From positions 438,085,259 through 438,149,258 of the forward strand of contig CM060900.1 of the NCBI GenBank assembly GCA_030762935.1: 64,000 nt of DNA, read 5' to 3'. Shown one piece after another: positions 37,910 to 48,122 of this stretch. The translations under genes and the position numbers were made by a program. Numbering within the stretch: the stretch's first letter is position 1; every line of letters starts with the position of its first letter. Under the pieces are notes generated by a model, which ran no database searches, had not been told where the DNA came from, and was given only the letters and a program-made list of their open reading frames with translations. The DNA is from Hymenopus coronatus (taxonomy: Eukaryota > Arthropoda > Insecta > Mantodea > Hymenopodidae).

Positions 37910-38520
37910 GAAAACTCACGCGTATGGCTTGCGGCTCTCCCTTTTTATAGCTGTCAATGACCTGGTCAGAAACTTCCAGAAAAATTATAGTAAATGTCAA
38001 TATCGCCCAGGCGTGGCATTCCAAGGCTTTCAAGTTCTGAGGCAGCTCTTCGCGTGTTAAGCTTACAACCCCTGCTACAATGAGTGCCGCTACTCAAAGG
38101 AGGCCGACCTCGCACGTGCAACAATAAAGCTATATGCGTTACTAAGCAAAGCGCTAACACAGGTGCGGCGATTGCGGGCCAGGAAGATGCAGTGAAAATA
38201 CTTATAATTGAAATAAAATAATAAATAACGCTTAGAAATGTGCATAACGAAATACACTATTTCACCATGGTAAACAATCCTTTTTTTCATTTTTGGGCCC
38301 ACCGTCTCACCTTGTGATAACATTTAATTTGCAACGAAGCAATGACACTACAACTGCAATCGCCTACGCTTGATCAACCTCCAAAATTATCAGCGATGAG
38401 AGTGAGACCCATTCACAATGAAAAAGCCTACTATAAAATTAAGTAGTTGGTCTGCATTTTAATGGAAGTGTTCACTTTTTTATGTCCGATTTTATTATGT
38501 ACAATAGGAAGTGGAAGTTT
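37910..38520. other. No recognised feature
   Basis: No gene or known repeat is readable here. Confidence 0.5.
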
Positions 38521-38524
38521 TCAA

Positions 38525-38985
38525 TTTAACCCAACAATTCGACACCAAGATTCACTGGAATTTTGAGACTCCATGAATAAAGATAAAAAAGTTAAGTATT
38601 TCCTACAGATGCGACAGGAAGATTTTCAACAAAATCCGCCTACCCCAAACTACTTACACGGAATGTTTTTGGACATTTTCGACTATCTCAAAAATGGTTC
38701 TAGCGATTTTAATTAAAATTTCACATATTTAAGATATTTACACGACAGATAAATTGTATATTTTGAACTTCTGGAGAATAGCCTGTGAAGACCTCTTCAT
38801 ATAAAAGGAATTTTTTATAATATTGTATAAATGGTAAATGTTAAGCAATGGGCGGAAACGTGCTACACTAAGGATGTTGATCTCTTTGAAACACACTTCA
38901 TTTTGAATATCTTTTTTGTGCCGTAATGCATACCCCAGATATCCGTTATTAATGGTTACATGTAAATGTTACACATGGACCTTTT
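38525..38985 (-). repeat. Family X, partial copy 5, reverse
   Basis: It starts within the tail (CGACACCAAGATTCACTGGA at about 38540) and has lost the CA-site segment. It then keeps the GATGCGACAGGAAGATTTTC, GAATAGCC and TTTGAAACACACTTCATT landmarks. The 5' third is absent. Confidence 0.75.
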
Positions 38986-39121
38986 AGTAATCTTTGTTCA
39001 GAGTCTTTTTCTTTTTAATGTTTTACATATGTTGACCTTAGGGCGTAACCTACTTTGCCATCAGGAGGACAGAATTATTTAGATAGTACACAAACACAGA
39101 TACACAACAATAAACATTGCT

Positions 39122-39195
39122 GCCTATAGCGGGATTCGAACCTAAGAACCCTTCACGACTGAACGTTAACGCCTAACGCGCCAGCGTAATGATTA
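39122..39195 (-). repeat. tRNA-derived SINE head, reverse
   Basis: Minus-strand reading gives GCGCGTTAGGCGTTAACG (A-box-like) and then TTAGGTTCGAATCCCGC (B-box). A second fragment near 39480-39516 (CGCGGGTAGCTGAAGTCG on the minus strand) may be another head of the same kind. Confidence 0.55.
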
Positions 39196-39519
39196 TCGGG
39201 GCCGGCTGGAGTTTTTAGCGGCAGGGCAAAGCATAAATGTGCAATAACCAGTTGCTCATGCCTAGGTTGATTATGTGAGTCCCCTACTGTATCAAAACTC
39301 TCGCCAAAGAATAGAGTCCTTACTGCATGCGGCACCACAGTGCGGTGTATAATCAAATTATAATTGGGAAAGCAAATTTGAGAAGAAAACATCCGGGCCA
39401 AATTCATGTACCTTCCAGCATAAAACGTCCAAGAGGACGGTTCTGGCGTCATTAGAACCTCTGCCCTCCCATTGTCAAATCAGTGCCTTAACGACTTCAG
39501 CTACCCGCGTTCACAATGA

Positions 39520-40770
39520 ATTATGTAAGCACAAAAATGAGCATTGTATTAAACGTCAGCTTATAAGCTTTCAATTTTCCTATCTCAAGGAAAATAAAAT
39601 AGCCAATCAGAGATCAATTCTCTATATATGTTTACGTATTCATTTTGCCATCTTGTGTAAGATTTTCGCCGCCTTTATTGGCTCGTTAACTGCGTTTTGT
39701 GCAAAATAACGAAACATAAATCGCTGAGATATAAAATCTTAGACAAAGAAATTGTTGCGGTGAATGCTGCATAGTTTTTTAAGTTTAACCAGGTAAGTTG
39801 CTTTTGTTCATTTTGATGTATTACGTTCCTCTTTCGTCAGAAGTACTGTGACCTCTACGTGGACCGCCCTGCAGTTTCAGGCGCTCTTGCGATTGGCTGC
39901 TTTTGTGAATGACAATACCGTGTTTACATCATTATGTTGATGGTTAACTTTTGTGAATAGCCCCTAACCTGCTAGTTATCTTGTGTTATTCAGTACACCA
40001 CAACTAAGTTACTTCAGCTGCAACTATTTCAGGCATATGCCGTGACTAGCAACTACCCAAGACTGCGCTCTGATACGCAGTACTGAATGAATGAATTAAT
40101 GAGCGAACGAATGAGTGTATTTATATATAAATAGTATATACATTGATCTCCATCAATCGCAAGCGACTCTAGACTGTACCTGCTATTATAATACAAGGGA
40201 TAATAAGCAAGATTAAAAATTAAGAAAAAAAATGAGCACGAGAAAAAATAAGAAAAAACATATTCAAATATAGCATCTTAAATATAGACAACACACATGA
40301 TAAAGGATAGCCGTATCCCGATGCATTATTGTGCCCTACTATAGTAAACAAAACAGTTACGAGAAATAAATAAACACCTCACTAACAATAGGTGTAAAAG
40401 ATGACATAAGAAAAAAAATTATACACCGAAATCATTTGCGAGATTGTATACGTGACTGATAAAAGTAATTTGAGACCGGCGATGCATGGTCCCCGGATAA
40501 ACATAACGCAGCTACATAGCGTTAAACGTGTGGGTATCAGGTGCTGATAAGTCGGTGTTAAAGCAAAGCAGGTTGGAAAAATGGCTTAGAATGTCTTTAA
40601 AACTGCTGCCCGAGTATAGAAATATTGATTTTTAGCAGATCGTTACTAGCGTTCTCAAGATTTAATGTCGCAAAAATCTGTAAAATCTCGAACTAATCAT
40701 TTGACAGTACGACACTGAGCATTCATTAACAACGTTCTTGAGGTAGCCTACTCTGGAGGCGTTTTTAAAC
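39520..40770. other. No recognised feature
   Basis: Mixed AT-rich sequence with no gene, RNA or transposon motif that I can read. Confidence 0.55.
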
Positions 40771-40771
40771 T

Positions 40772-40858
40772 GCTTTGGTAGTTTAATGCGTAACGCGGGA
40801 AGCTGTTATTCCAAAGGTCGTGAATTCGATTCCTGGCATAGAGTAAATGTTTTTATTA
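40772..40858 (+). repeat. tRNA-derived SINE head, forward
   Basis: TTGGTAGTTTAATGCGTAAC (A-box region) is followed by GTCGTGAATTCGATTCCTGG (B-box) and a short tail ending in TTTTATTATTATTTTTT. It faces a second tRNA-like module in the opposite orientation. Confidence 0.65.
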
Positions 40859-40871
40859 TTATTTTTTTCGT

Positions 40872-40968
40872 TCCAGACGAAGTGCCACGATACGTGAACA
40901 GACCCGAACTCGGATACTACTTTTCACTTGAAAGCCAGTATCATAACCACTACGCTAGAGAGGTACGC
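40872..40968 (-). repeat. tRNA-derived SINE head, reverse
   Basis: On the minus strand it reads CTCTCTAGCGTAGTGGTTAT (A-box) and then TATCCGAGTTCGGGTCTG (B-box). Its plus strand happens to give an open frame preceded by an acceptor-like TTTTTTTCGTTCCAG, which mimics an exon. Confidence 0.68.
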
Positions 40969-40989
40969 TGCAATGCGTTCCTTCGTTTT

Positions 40990-41840
40990 TTGTGTTATGC
41001 TCTCGAATGGTTGATAAATTAGCTAGTGGCGTACTGGCACTTCAGAAACTTATAGCCGTTACTTCGACATTTCAATAAACAGGCCATAAGTCTCCTATCT
41101 CAAATTACTTATTTAAGTAATCTACTTATTCTTGAAAATATTCGGTGTAGTTCATTAACACCCTGCATATTACTAAAACCACTGTTGAGCTCTTCATAAC
41201 CCTCCTCATAGCCATATTATTAACCTTTTCATATCCCAACTGTCTCGCCTTAGGTAGAAATTTATCTTTCTCAAATATTTCCTATGCCTGCAAAAAACGT
41301 CTAACACACCCATTCGAGGTACCTAGTAAAAGAATCCCTCCATTCCTTCGTGCTCCTACATCTTGCCAAGATATGGGCCCAAAACACTTCCTCTTCACAA
41401 ATGGGCAGATTCTCATATCATTTTCACCTGTAAGTTTTATCACCCGCCTTGCGTCCAGTCTAATCCACGCGAGTCCCTGTCTAATGAGTCGGTACCTCCG
41501 ACTTCTGATACCGGTTAGATACCGCCGTTCAAGTCTACACTCTTTTACTGCAAGAGGTGCTTAACTCTCAGTCTTAGTTTCCATCTCCAGTATTAACACG
41601 TCAGTTCTCGCTGAACAAGCCCAGTGCACTTGCTAGGAAAACACATGCAGATACTCTGCCAAGAATTTCCCATCAAGTGTTTTTTCTACGTTGAACGATT
41701 TCCTGTGAGCGCTGCTATTGTCAGTAATGCTTGCCTTTCCACCTGCGTAGGTAGAGGGTAAACTTCATCCCACTGAGACTTATAAGCTCAGGAAAACAAA
41801 TACCATAGTTTGTAACGTTTTACTTGTTTTCTGTTTGCAG
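40990..41840. other. Intron-like sequence upstream of the Dscam-family exon
   Basis: No further exon is readable. The last 20 bases are the polypyrimidine tract and AG of the exon's acceptor. By inference, the preceding half-domain exon must lie further upstream or outside the window. Confidence 0.55.
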
Positions 41841-41990
41841 AAGGAAAGTACCATATGCTGCCCTCGGGAGAGCTGCTGATACGCAGAGTGGATGATGAGG
41901 ACAAATACAGAAGCTACCAATGCCGGGCTGTCAACAGGCTTACAGGAACCACTTTGCTGAGCGTGGGTCGGGCAAAGTTTACTGTTACAG
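41841..41990 (+). CDS. Dscam: Dscam-family immunoglobulin-domain exon (internal exon)
   Basis: This 150-nt internal exon is bounded by a pyrimidine-rich acceptor ending in TTTGCAG at 41840 and a GTAGGG donor at 41991. It carries 49 complete codons plus two leading bases and one trailing base, so both flanking introns are phase 1, as is usual for immunoglobulin-domain exons. The peptide begins GKYHMLPSGELLIRRV, continues to YRSYQCRAVNRLTG and ends AKFTVT. The LPSGEL strand followed by YxCR and RLTG is the pattern of the C-terminal half of an early Ig domain (probably Ig2) in arthropod Dscam cell-surface receptors, which mediate homophilic neuronal recognition. The cysteine in YQCR would be the F-strand cysteine of the Ig disulphide. 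The partner half-domain would lie upstream, but I cannot find it in the window. I cannot tell which Dscam paralogue this is. An open frame reads on past the donor to 42103, but loses Ig character there. Confidence 0.87.
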
Positions 41991-42520
41991 GTAGGGAAAA
42001 AATTATTCTCTTCACTTCCACTGTAAAACAGATTTTATTCAAAGCTCTCATTCGAAATCCAAGAGAGGATAACTCAAACGCTTGCAGTAATAGTGACAGT
42101 TAAAGGTGTACACTTCTGCGATTTTTACCTTCTACACCTGTCTATCCCGGCAGGTAGGTTATTTTCCGTGGGTCAAATTACCATAGGCAGGTCAAGAAAT
42201 GGCCTGGCTTGTTCTAGCTCCCGGAAGAACTGAAGGTTTAGAAAAGAAGGAGCAGAATTGAGGAACCTGTCTCTTAAGCTCTTGACGTAACGATGCACGG
42301 CCTAACTGTTAGTCACCCTAATGCTTATAACTGTTAGACTTGCGTTGTGTTTCATAACTATATGGTCCACCTCATAATGAGAAAATAAGACCTTGCCACT
42401 TGAAAGTGCTCCAAAATTTTCATTGACATTATTTCAGCCATTACATTGAGCAAACTCCTCTTCGTTTTTAAAATAGCTGAAGATATTTGCAATCGTTCTG
42501 AGCTTTCCAAAATATGTATA
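41991..42520. other. Intron-like sequence downstream of the Dscam-family exon
   Basis: It begins with the GTAGGG donor. No other exon is recognised. Confidence 0.55.
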
Positions 42521-42521
42521 C

Positions 42522-42610
42522 TTTATTATTGTTGTTATTCTTATTGTTGTTGTTATTATTGTTATTATTATATTTATTAGAAGCATTATTATTATTAGAA
42601 GTATTAGTAA
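42522..42610. repeat. Impure (TTA/TTG)n low-complexity tract
   Basis: Interrupted TTATTG and TTATTA units. On the minus strand they encode a poly-asparagine frame that is not a gene. Confidence 0.85.
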
Positions 42611-42853
42611 CAGAGGTATGAAGAAAAAAATTAAGAAAATAAATATTGGGAAAAGATATAGTGCAGAAGTAAACCGTAAGGTTTAAAACAATAAGAAAGG
42701 GCATGAAAATGTTAAAAGTAATGAGAATAAATTAGCAAAATAAAGCTAATATTTAACTCATCGTTATGAATCAGTGGATAGAATATTACGAAGACCTGTT
42801 AAAGAAAAAGAAAAAGAATTCCAGGAAGATAGTGACGATTTTATATATAAATA

Positions 42854-44173
42854 CAGGGTGTATATAAATGAATATCGGGGTTTTAACTCTTTATAATATT
42901 TATTACATTCAACTTACAGTTAGGAATGATATGCCAAATGAAAAAACAACTCAAACAGTTTTACCAAGAAGCTTATAAATGTTCAATGTGACTAACCTTT
43001 GTCACACGGCACACATCAAGTCTATAGCCGAGTTCTTCCCAAACGTTGATAAGTGTGTATTCAGTAATTGTAGCAACAGCTGCTTCAATCCGGTTTCTTA
43101 ATTTAGGGAGGTCAGCTGGTAGCGGAGGCACGTACACACGATCCTTGATGAAGCCCCAAAGGTAAAAATCGCATGGCGTTAGGTCAGGAGAACGTGGAGG
43201 CCATGCATAGTAAGCCCTGTCATTGGGGCCCTTGCAGCCTATCCAGCGCTCGGGTACAGTGACGTTCAACCAATCACGTACTTCGTTAAGCCAGTGAGGT
43301 GGCGCACCATCCTGCTGGAAGATGAAGTTCTCTGGCTTATTTTCTTCCAACTGAGGGAAGAGCTATTGCTCTAGTGTATCAAGGTAAGAAGTGCCAGTTA
43401 CAGTAGGTTCACCAAAAACGAAAGGCCCATAAACTTTTCGCCGGGATACGGCACAAAAAAAATTCACTTTAGGGGAATCTCGTTGCATTTGTACCATCTC
43501 GTGAGGAATTTCTGAGCCCCAGATGCGCACATTATGAGTATTAACATGTCCACTAAGGTGAAAGGTCGATTCATCACTGAAGACAACACGATCCACAAAA
43601 TCGTCATGAAACAACATGTCGTTTGCGAATTTGGCACGTAATCCGTGGTCTGTCGGCTTTAGAGCCTGTAATAACTGTAAACGGTAGCTGTAAGCGTTTT
43701 CTTACAACTTTCCAAACAGTCGACACAGGAACTTGTAATTCACGACTAGCCTTTCGGACTAATTTCTTTGGGCTACGAGTGAACGACTCTCTCAACTTAC
43801 TCCTGGTCGTCCCGTGCTCTTCCCTTTACAAAGGCAGCCGGTATCTTCAAACTGATTATACCCTCTACGAATGTTTTTATCACTAGGAGGATCACAACCG
43901 AACTTACTACGGAACGCACGTTGCACAGTAACTACAGATTCGGTCTTTGCAAACTTCAAAACACAAAACGCTTTCTGTTTACTAGTCGCCATCTTTGCTA
44001 CTACCGCTGTCTAGTGGATTGCGGCAGAAACATTGCACGCACATGTGCACTTGTGCCAACAAACAAAACTGTTTGAGTTGCTTTTACATTTGACATATCA
44101 TTTATAACTGTAAGTTGAATGTAGTAAATATTATAAAGAGTTAAAACCCCGATATTCATTTATGTACAGCCTG
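42854..44173 (-). mobile_element. Mariner-superfamily transposon with 109-bp TIRs and TA duplications
   Basis: This 1,320-base element is bounded by TA at 42852-42853 and 44174-44175. The inverted terminal repeats at 42854-42962 and 44065-44173 differ at about 8 of 109 positions. Both contain TGAATATCGGGGTTTTAACT and CAACTCAAACAGTTTT. A transposase gene, broken in three places, runs leftward between them. TIRs this long are unusual for mariner relatives, which commonly have about 30 bases. Confidence 0.93.
42973..43992 (-). pseudogene. Mariner-superfamily transposase, broken by two frameshifts and one stop
   Basis: The start is ATG at 43992. The N-terminal part (MATSKQKAFCVLKFAKTESV, then VQRAFRSKFG) is a helix-turn-helix of the DUF4817 kind. 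RESFTRSPKKLVRKASRELQ, another DNA-binding segment, is in a different frame after a shift near 43795. A second shift lies near 43690, and the catalytic part resumes with VVFSDESTFHLSG (first D). A single in-frame TAG occurs at 43363-43365. The last part, open from 43350 to 42973, has FIFQQDGAPPHW (second D), WPPRSPDLTPCDFYLWG (third D) and CRVTKVSHIEHL at the end. I count 46 residues between the second and third catalytic D. Without the lesions it would be about 340 residues, a normal length. Confidence 0.9.
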
Positions 44174-45659
44174 TATATTCGGAACCAATAAAAGAGAATG
44201 TAAAATCCATATATTATTAAGAATAAACAATAAGATTTTTGGTCCAGGAGTAACCCGTACAGAATAGATGAAGTATGGAGAACCAAAATTAATGAAAACT
44301 GTTAATAAACTTTTATTAACATTTTTAAAATGAGACAAAATACGCTATAAATTAATGTGGGTTATATTAAGTTCATTTACAACAAAAACGTGGGAGATAA
44401 GTAAATCGTACTACAATTATAGAGGAGTTGTTGTAGTGAATCCTCTTATTGAAATGTTTATTAAAGTTATAAAACATCATAAAAGAACAATATTTAGCAA
44501 TCAATAACCGAATGGATTTGTTGCAGGGAATGCAGAATATAGACTTAATTCATAGAAGCCATATTACTGTATTCCTAGAAAATCATCATGGAATACACTA
44601 AGAGAAGCAAACACTGATGAAAATTTTGATACAGATGACAAAATCGTCATGTTCTGGGAATAGGTGCCAAACTAAATTTGGAAATAAATTGCCTAAACAA
44701 ATGTATATTAAAAAAGAAGTGCTACAAGATCCTGTTTTTCGCCATTAATTTTTAAAACGTACATTGATATTTTTTTGATAAACTGAATTAAATGCAAATA
44801 CCCATGCAAATCCTGAACACCCATGAACCAACAGTTTATATTAAACCATCTACTGTTTGAATACGATCAAGTGACCATTACTCAGGATACTGAAGATGCA
44901 GCACACATTATACAGAACATAGGAGTTCAAAAATTTGGGATTGAATCTAAGCATTAAGAAAAATGAATGCTCAATTGGATAGTGAGAAAATAAAGTTGAA
45001 ATGATAAAATTAAGAAAATAAATACATTTAAATATCTAGGATCAATTTTTAGTCAGATGGGAAAAGTTATTAGCAATTGAAAGAAGAATAAATTGGGGAG
45101 AAAAATAATTTGTATACTAAACTCATTACTATGCATTGAGAATGCTATACATTGGACTAAGTCATTCATTTTTAAGCCTTGGGTACAAAGTGTCATGTTA
45201 TATGCATGTGGCAGAGACTTGGATATTAGGTAGAACAGTTCAATAAAACAAATTGCTAGCAATATAGATGGATCTTTTGCGGAGACAAGCAAGGAAATCG
45301 AGAATGGAAAAAAGCAGATAATTAGAGAAATAATTAATATTAAAATAATATTATTCAAAAAATGGGTAAATCAACTTTGAACTGCTTTGGACACATAAAG
45401 AGGTTGGAATGTGGCAGAATTCCAAAAATGATGCCGTAGTGGAAGGTCTAGGGAAAGCAAAGAAAATTGAAGAATTTGGAATAATGGTTTAATGCAGCAA
45501 GTAGAACTATGAATAATAAATAATTCACAGAAAAATATGCAGAATACCGAATTCTGTGGAGGAAGGAAATTCCTCTGAGCAGAAATATAACAATTGGATA
45601 GTAGGAAAATGTTAGTGAAAAGCATTGATATGATCGTTGTGCCTCTCAAACCTATCTTA

Positions 45660-46980
45660 CCGGATACACTTCAGACAAGGGTGAATAATTTCGTAACAAT
45701 ACATCGGAGGATGGTGGTGGTTTGACAAAAGGTGTTCCCCCTGCAATATTTATAATTATTCAGAATTTGTTACACAGATCCTAAAATATACTATATACTG
45801 GCTGAAAACCCATAAAAATTGAAAAACCGTAAATTGTCGAAACTTTATATTAAGTTAGCAGGAATAACGATAAATAAAAGCAAATATCGGAAAATGTACA
45901 ATCGTGTGTAAAACACGGATATAATTTGGTGAAGAGAAAACAGTCAAGCGTTGTAAAATGTTGGAAAATTACTTAAAAGCTTTCTTTCTTAATAATTTAA
46001 AGAAGTAAGAAATAATAAGAAAGGAATCATTCTGGCTATATAAATATATATTTATAGCATGCCACATAATAAATTAGGAGGAAAATGTAACAGGAAGTTT
46101 TGGGCTTCACGAACCCTTAATGTAGGTATCTCTAAAGGAACCATTATTTTTTCCATATCCCAACTTAAATGTGTACGACAAACTTCGGTTATACGTCTAG
46201 TAAAGTTTCAAGTCCTGGGGGTAGCATAGTAACTGGTAGGTCTCGACCGCACTAGGCAGTGAGGAGAGCAGGGTTGGAGAATATAACATATTTACTGTCC
46301 TCACGCCAGGACAAAATTTCGTGTGTGCTGCCTAAGCAAACAGCTGAAGTCAGGAGTATATTGAAAAATGTACACTGGTAACTTGTTGGCTGTGCGCCTG
46401 GTTTAATATTTTCATTATTTCTCATCTTTAATTGCTCTAGCCGAGATTGGGTCACTAGTATATTCCATATTCATTACCTTTGTGAACTCCAACCTGCACT
46501 TACACTGTCCTTTCCATCTGGCGAAAGATATCTAGTCCTGAATCTCTTCTGCAGTTTGCATGCAAGGGAGAAATAGAACATTGAGGTAGTGTTTACTGAC
46601 TTCGCAGGCTGTGTACTCTATAATTTCGTTTAGAGATTTCAACTATGTTAATAATGCATCCAAGTTTAGCACTAAGGTACGGAAATTGCACAGATAACAC
46701 GTTTAAAGTTTAAATGAGCAAAGGCAGAAGCAAAATATACCTCTATGCTAAGATCTGGAAAATTATAGTTCCGGCACAAGCTTCAGCCTTTGCTCTCATA
46801 TCTAAACCACATCTGATGACGAGTTATTTAAATAATAATCCTCAAACAGATGTGATAAACAAACATTAATGTAACTTTCCCTTAATGTCATTGTCCTAGT
46901 GAGGATACTGAACCTAGGGAATATCAAAATTATTTATTAACAAGATTATTTGAAAAAAAAACACATATTTTACACTTTTA
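45660..46980. other. No recognised feature, AT-rich
   Basis: The segment at 46205-46290 has a faint tRNA-like look (GGGGTAGCATAGTAACTGG), but no B-box. Nothing else is recognised. Confidence 0.5.
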
Positions 46981-46989
46981 TTTTCTTCA

Positions 46990-47468
46990 CTAGCAAATAG
47001 GAAAGGTATTGTATTCCAACCAAAACTTGTGTTCTCAAAATTGTACCGGCAATTTTGAGTCCCTCGAACCCAAAAAAGAGGTCCTTCTATTTATATCAGC
47101 ATAAACTCAAAAACCATTTGTCGCACATATACCAAAGTTAGTATTTCAGTTCAAATCTTTGTAAAAACTCCACACGAAGATTTTCAAGAAAATTGTCCAC
47201 CTCAAACTCTTCTGTACGTGGAAAACTTTTCGAAATGTTGATCTTCGCCAAACTGTATTTAACAAGTTTGTTAAAGTACCATTCATTAAAGACATTTGCA
47301 CAAGCAACAAAATGAATATATTGAATTTTCTGGGAATAGCGTGTGAAGTTCTCTTCATTCAAAATTAATTTACATAAAATTATATAACTGACAAATGTTA
47401 AGCAATGGACGAAGTGTTGGTAGAGAAAGCGCATAGATTTCTTTAAAACACACATTTTATTATTTTTA
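46990..47468 (-). repeat. Family X, partial copy 6, reverse
   Basis: The tail is at 46990 (AATAGGAAAGGTATTGTATTCC) and the copy runs to the TTTAAAACACACATTTTATT segment near 47445. It lacks the 5' third of the family. Its truncated 5' side directly meets the 5' head of copy 7. Confidence 0.78.
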
Positions 47469-47469
47469 T

Positions 47470-48085
47470 CTGATTTATTCACATGACTTCCAATTTCTCT
47501 GTAACAAATTATTAACAAATTATTATTAAAAAACTTATTAGCAGATATGCTCTTATTACTTTCTTCCTTGTAAATAGAAGAGGCATAAGGGATTAGCGGT
47601 AGTCAAATGCGTGTTTTAAAAGCTGGTTGCTATGTGATTGAAATCCGTTTCCTTGCACGGCCAGGAAGTGGCAAATTCCCGTATGAAAAATGCTAAAGTA
47701 TTTTAAAACTGCAACCAATAACAAGGAATATCGTGCAAATAGTCAATTCACAAAAAAAAAAAAAAAAAAAAAAAAAATGCAAATGTCATCAATTGTGCTT
47801 TGACGAATTCTACAAGTTTTTGTCTATCTCTTGCGGTTTACCAGTCTTGAAAAAGTCATCCAGAACGAAGGTCTTAGAAGGCTATTCTCAGGAAGTCCAA
47901 CATATAGATGTTACTCGTCATATAAATATTTTATAATATTTTTTATAATCAAAATCAATGGAGCCATTTTTGAGAAAATCAAAATATTCGAAGCTTTACC
48001 CATGTAAGCGGTGATTTGGGGAGGGAGGATTTTTTTGAAAATATTATTGTAGCACCCCTGGGAGCTACTAAACTTAAATACTGAA
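47470..48085 (+). repeat. Family X, copy 7, 3'-truncated
   Basis: It starts with the family head, CTGATTTATTCACATGACTT and CTGTAACAAATTATTAACAA, and runs through TAAATAGAAGAGG, TCTTGCGGTTTACCAGTC and GGCTATTCTC to ACTAAACTTAAATACTGAAC. There it stops next to a mariner relic. The CA site and tail are missing. Confidence 0.8.
47752..47777. repeat. Poly-A run inside family X copy 7
   Basis: Twenty-six A residues stand where other X copies carry a shorter A-run after CTCTAC. Confidence 0.9.
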
Positions 48086-48089
48086 CCCC

Positions 48090-48122
48090 TCTTCTCTCTC
48101 TCACTCTCACTCTCTCTCTCTC
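48090..48122. repeat. Impure (CT)n tract at the 3' end of a mariner relic
   Basis: CT dinucleotides, with two interruptions, sit between family X copy 7 and the end of the mariner coding relic. Confidence 0.85.

Larger units (their letters stand above)
42766..45650 (+). mobile_element. Non-LTR retrotransposon (LINE) reverse-transcriptase relic, split by a mariner
   Basis: The + strand holds scattered ORF2 fragments in the right order. QWIEYYEDLLKKK (42766) matches the region before the RT domain. After the insertion come KYGEPKLMK near 44272, NYRGVVVVNPLIEMF (44415-44460), EYDQVTITQDTEDA near 44857 (position of the YADD active site, here lost), FKYLGSIFSQMGK (45028-45066), WVQSVMLYACG near 45180, and CFGHIKRLECGRIPKMMP near 45382. 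Stops and frame changes are frequent. The element at 42854-44173 lies between the first and second fragments, so it landed in an existing LINE copy. Confidence 0.82.

Noticed and set aside
40786..41022. Open frame preceded by an acceptor-like TTTTTTTCGTTCCAG, resembling an exon
   Set aside because: The opposite strand has paired A and B boxes of a tRNA-derived SINE across the same bases, and the peptide resembles no Ig or FN3 domain.
42468..42704. Minus-strand frame with a long asparagine run
   Set aside because: It is the translation of an impure TTA/TTG microsatellite.
47138..47518. 126-codon minus-strand frame as a gene
   Set aside because: It lies within family X copy 6 and the frame is not kept in other X copies.
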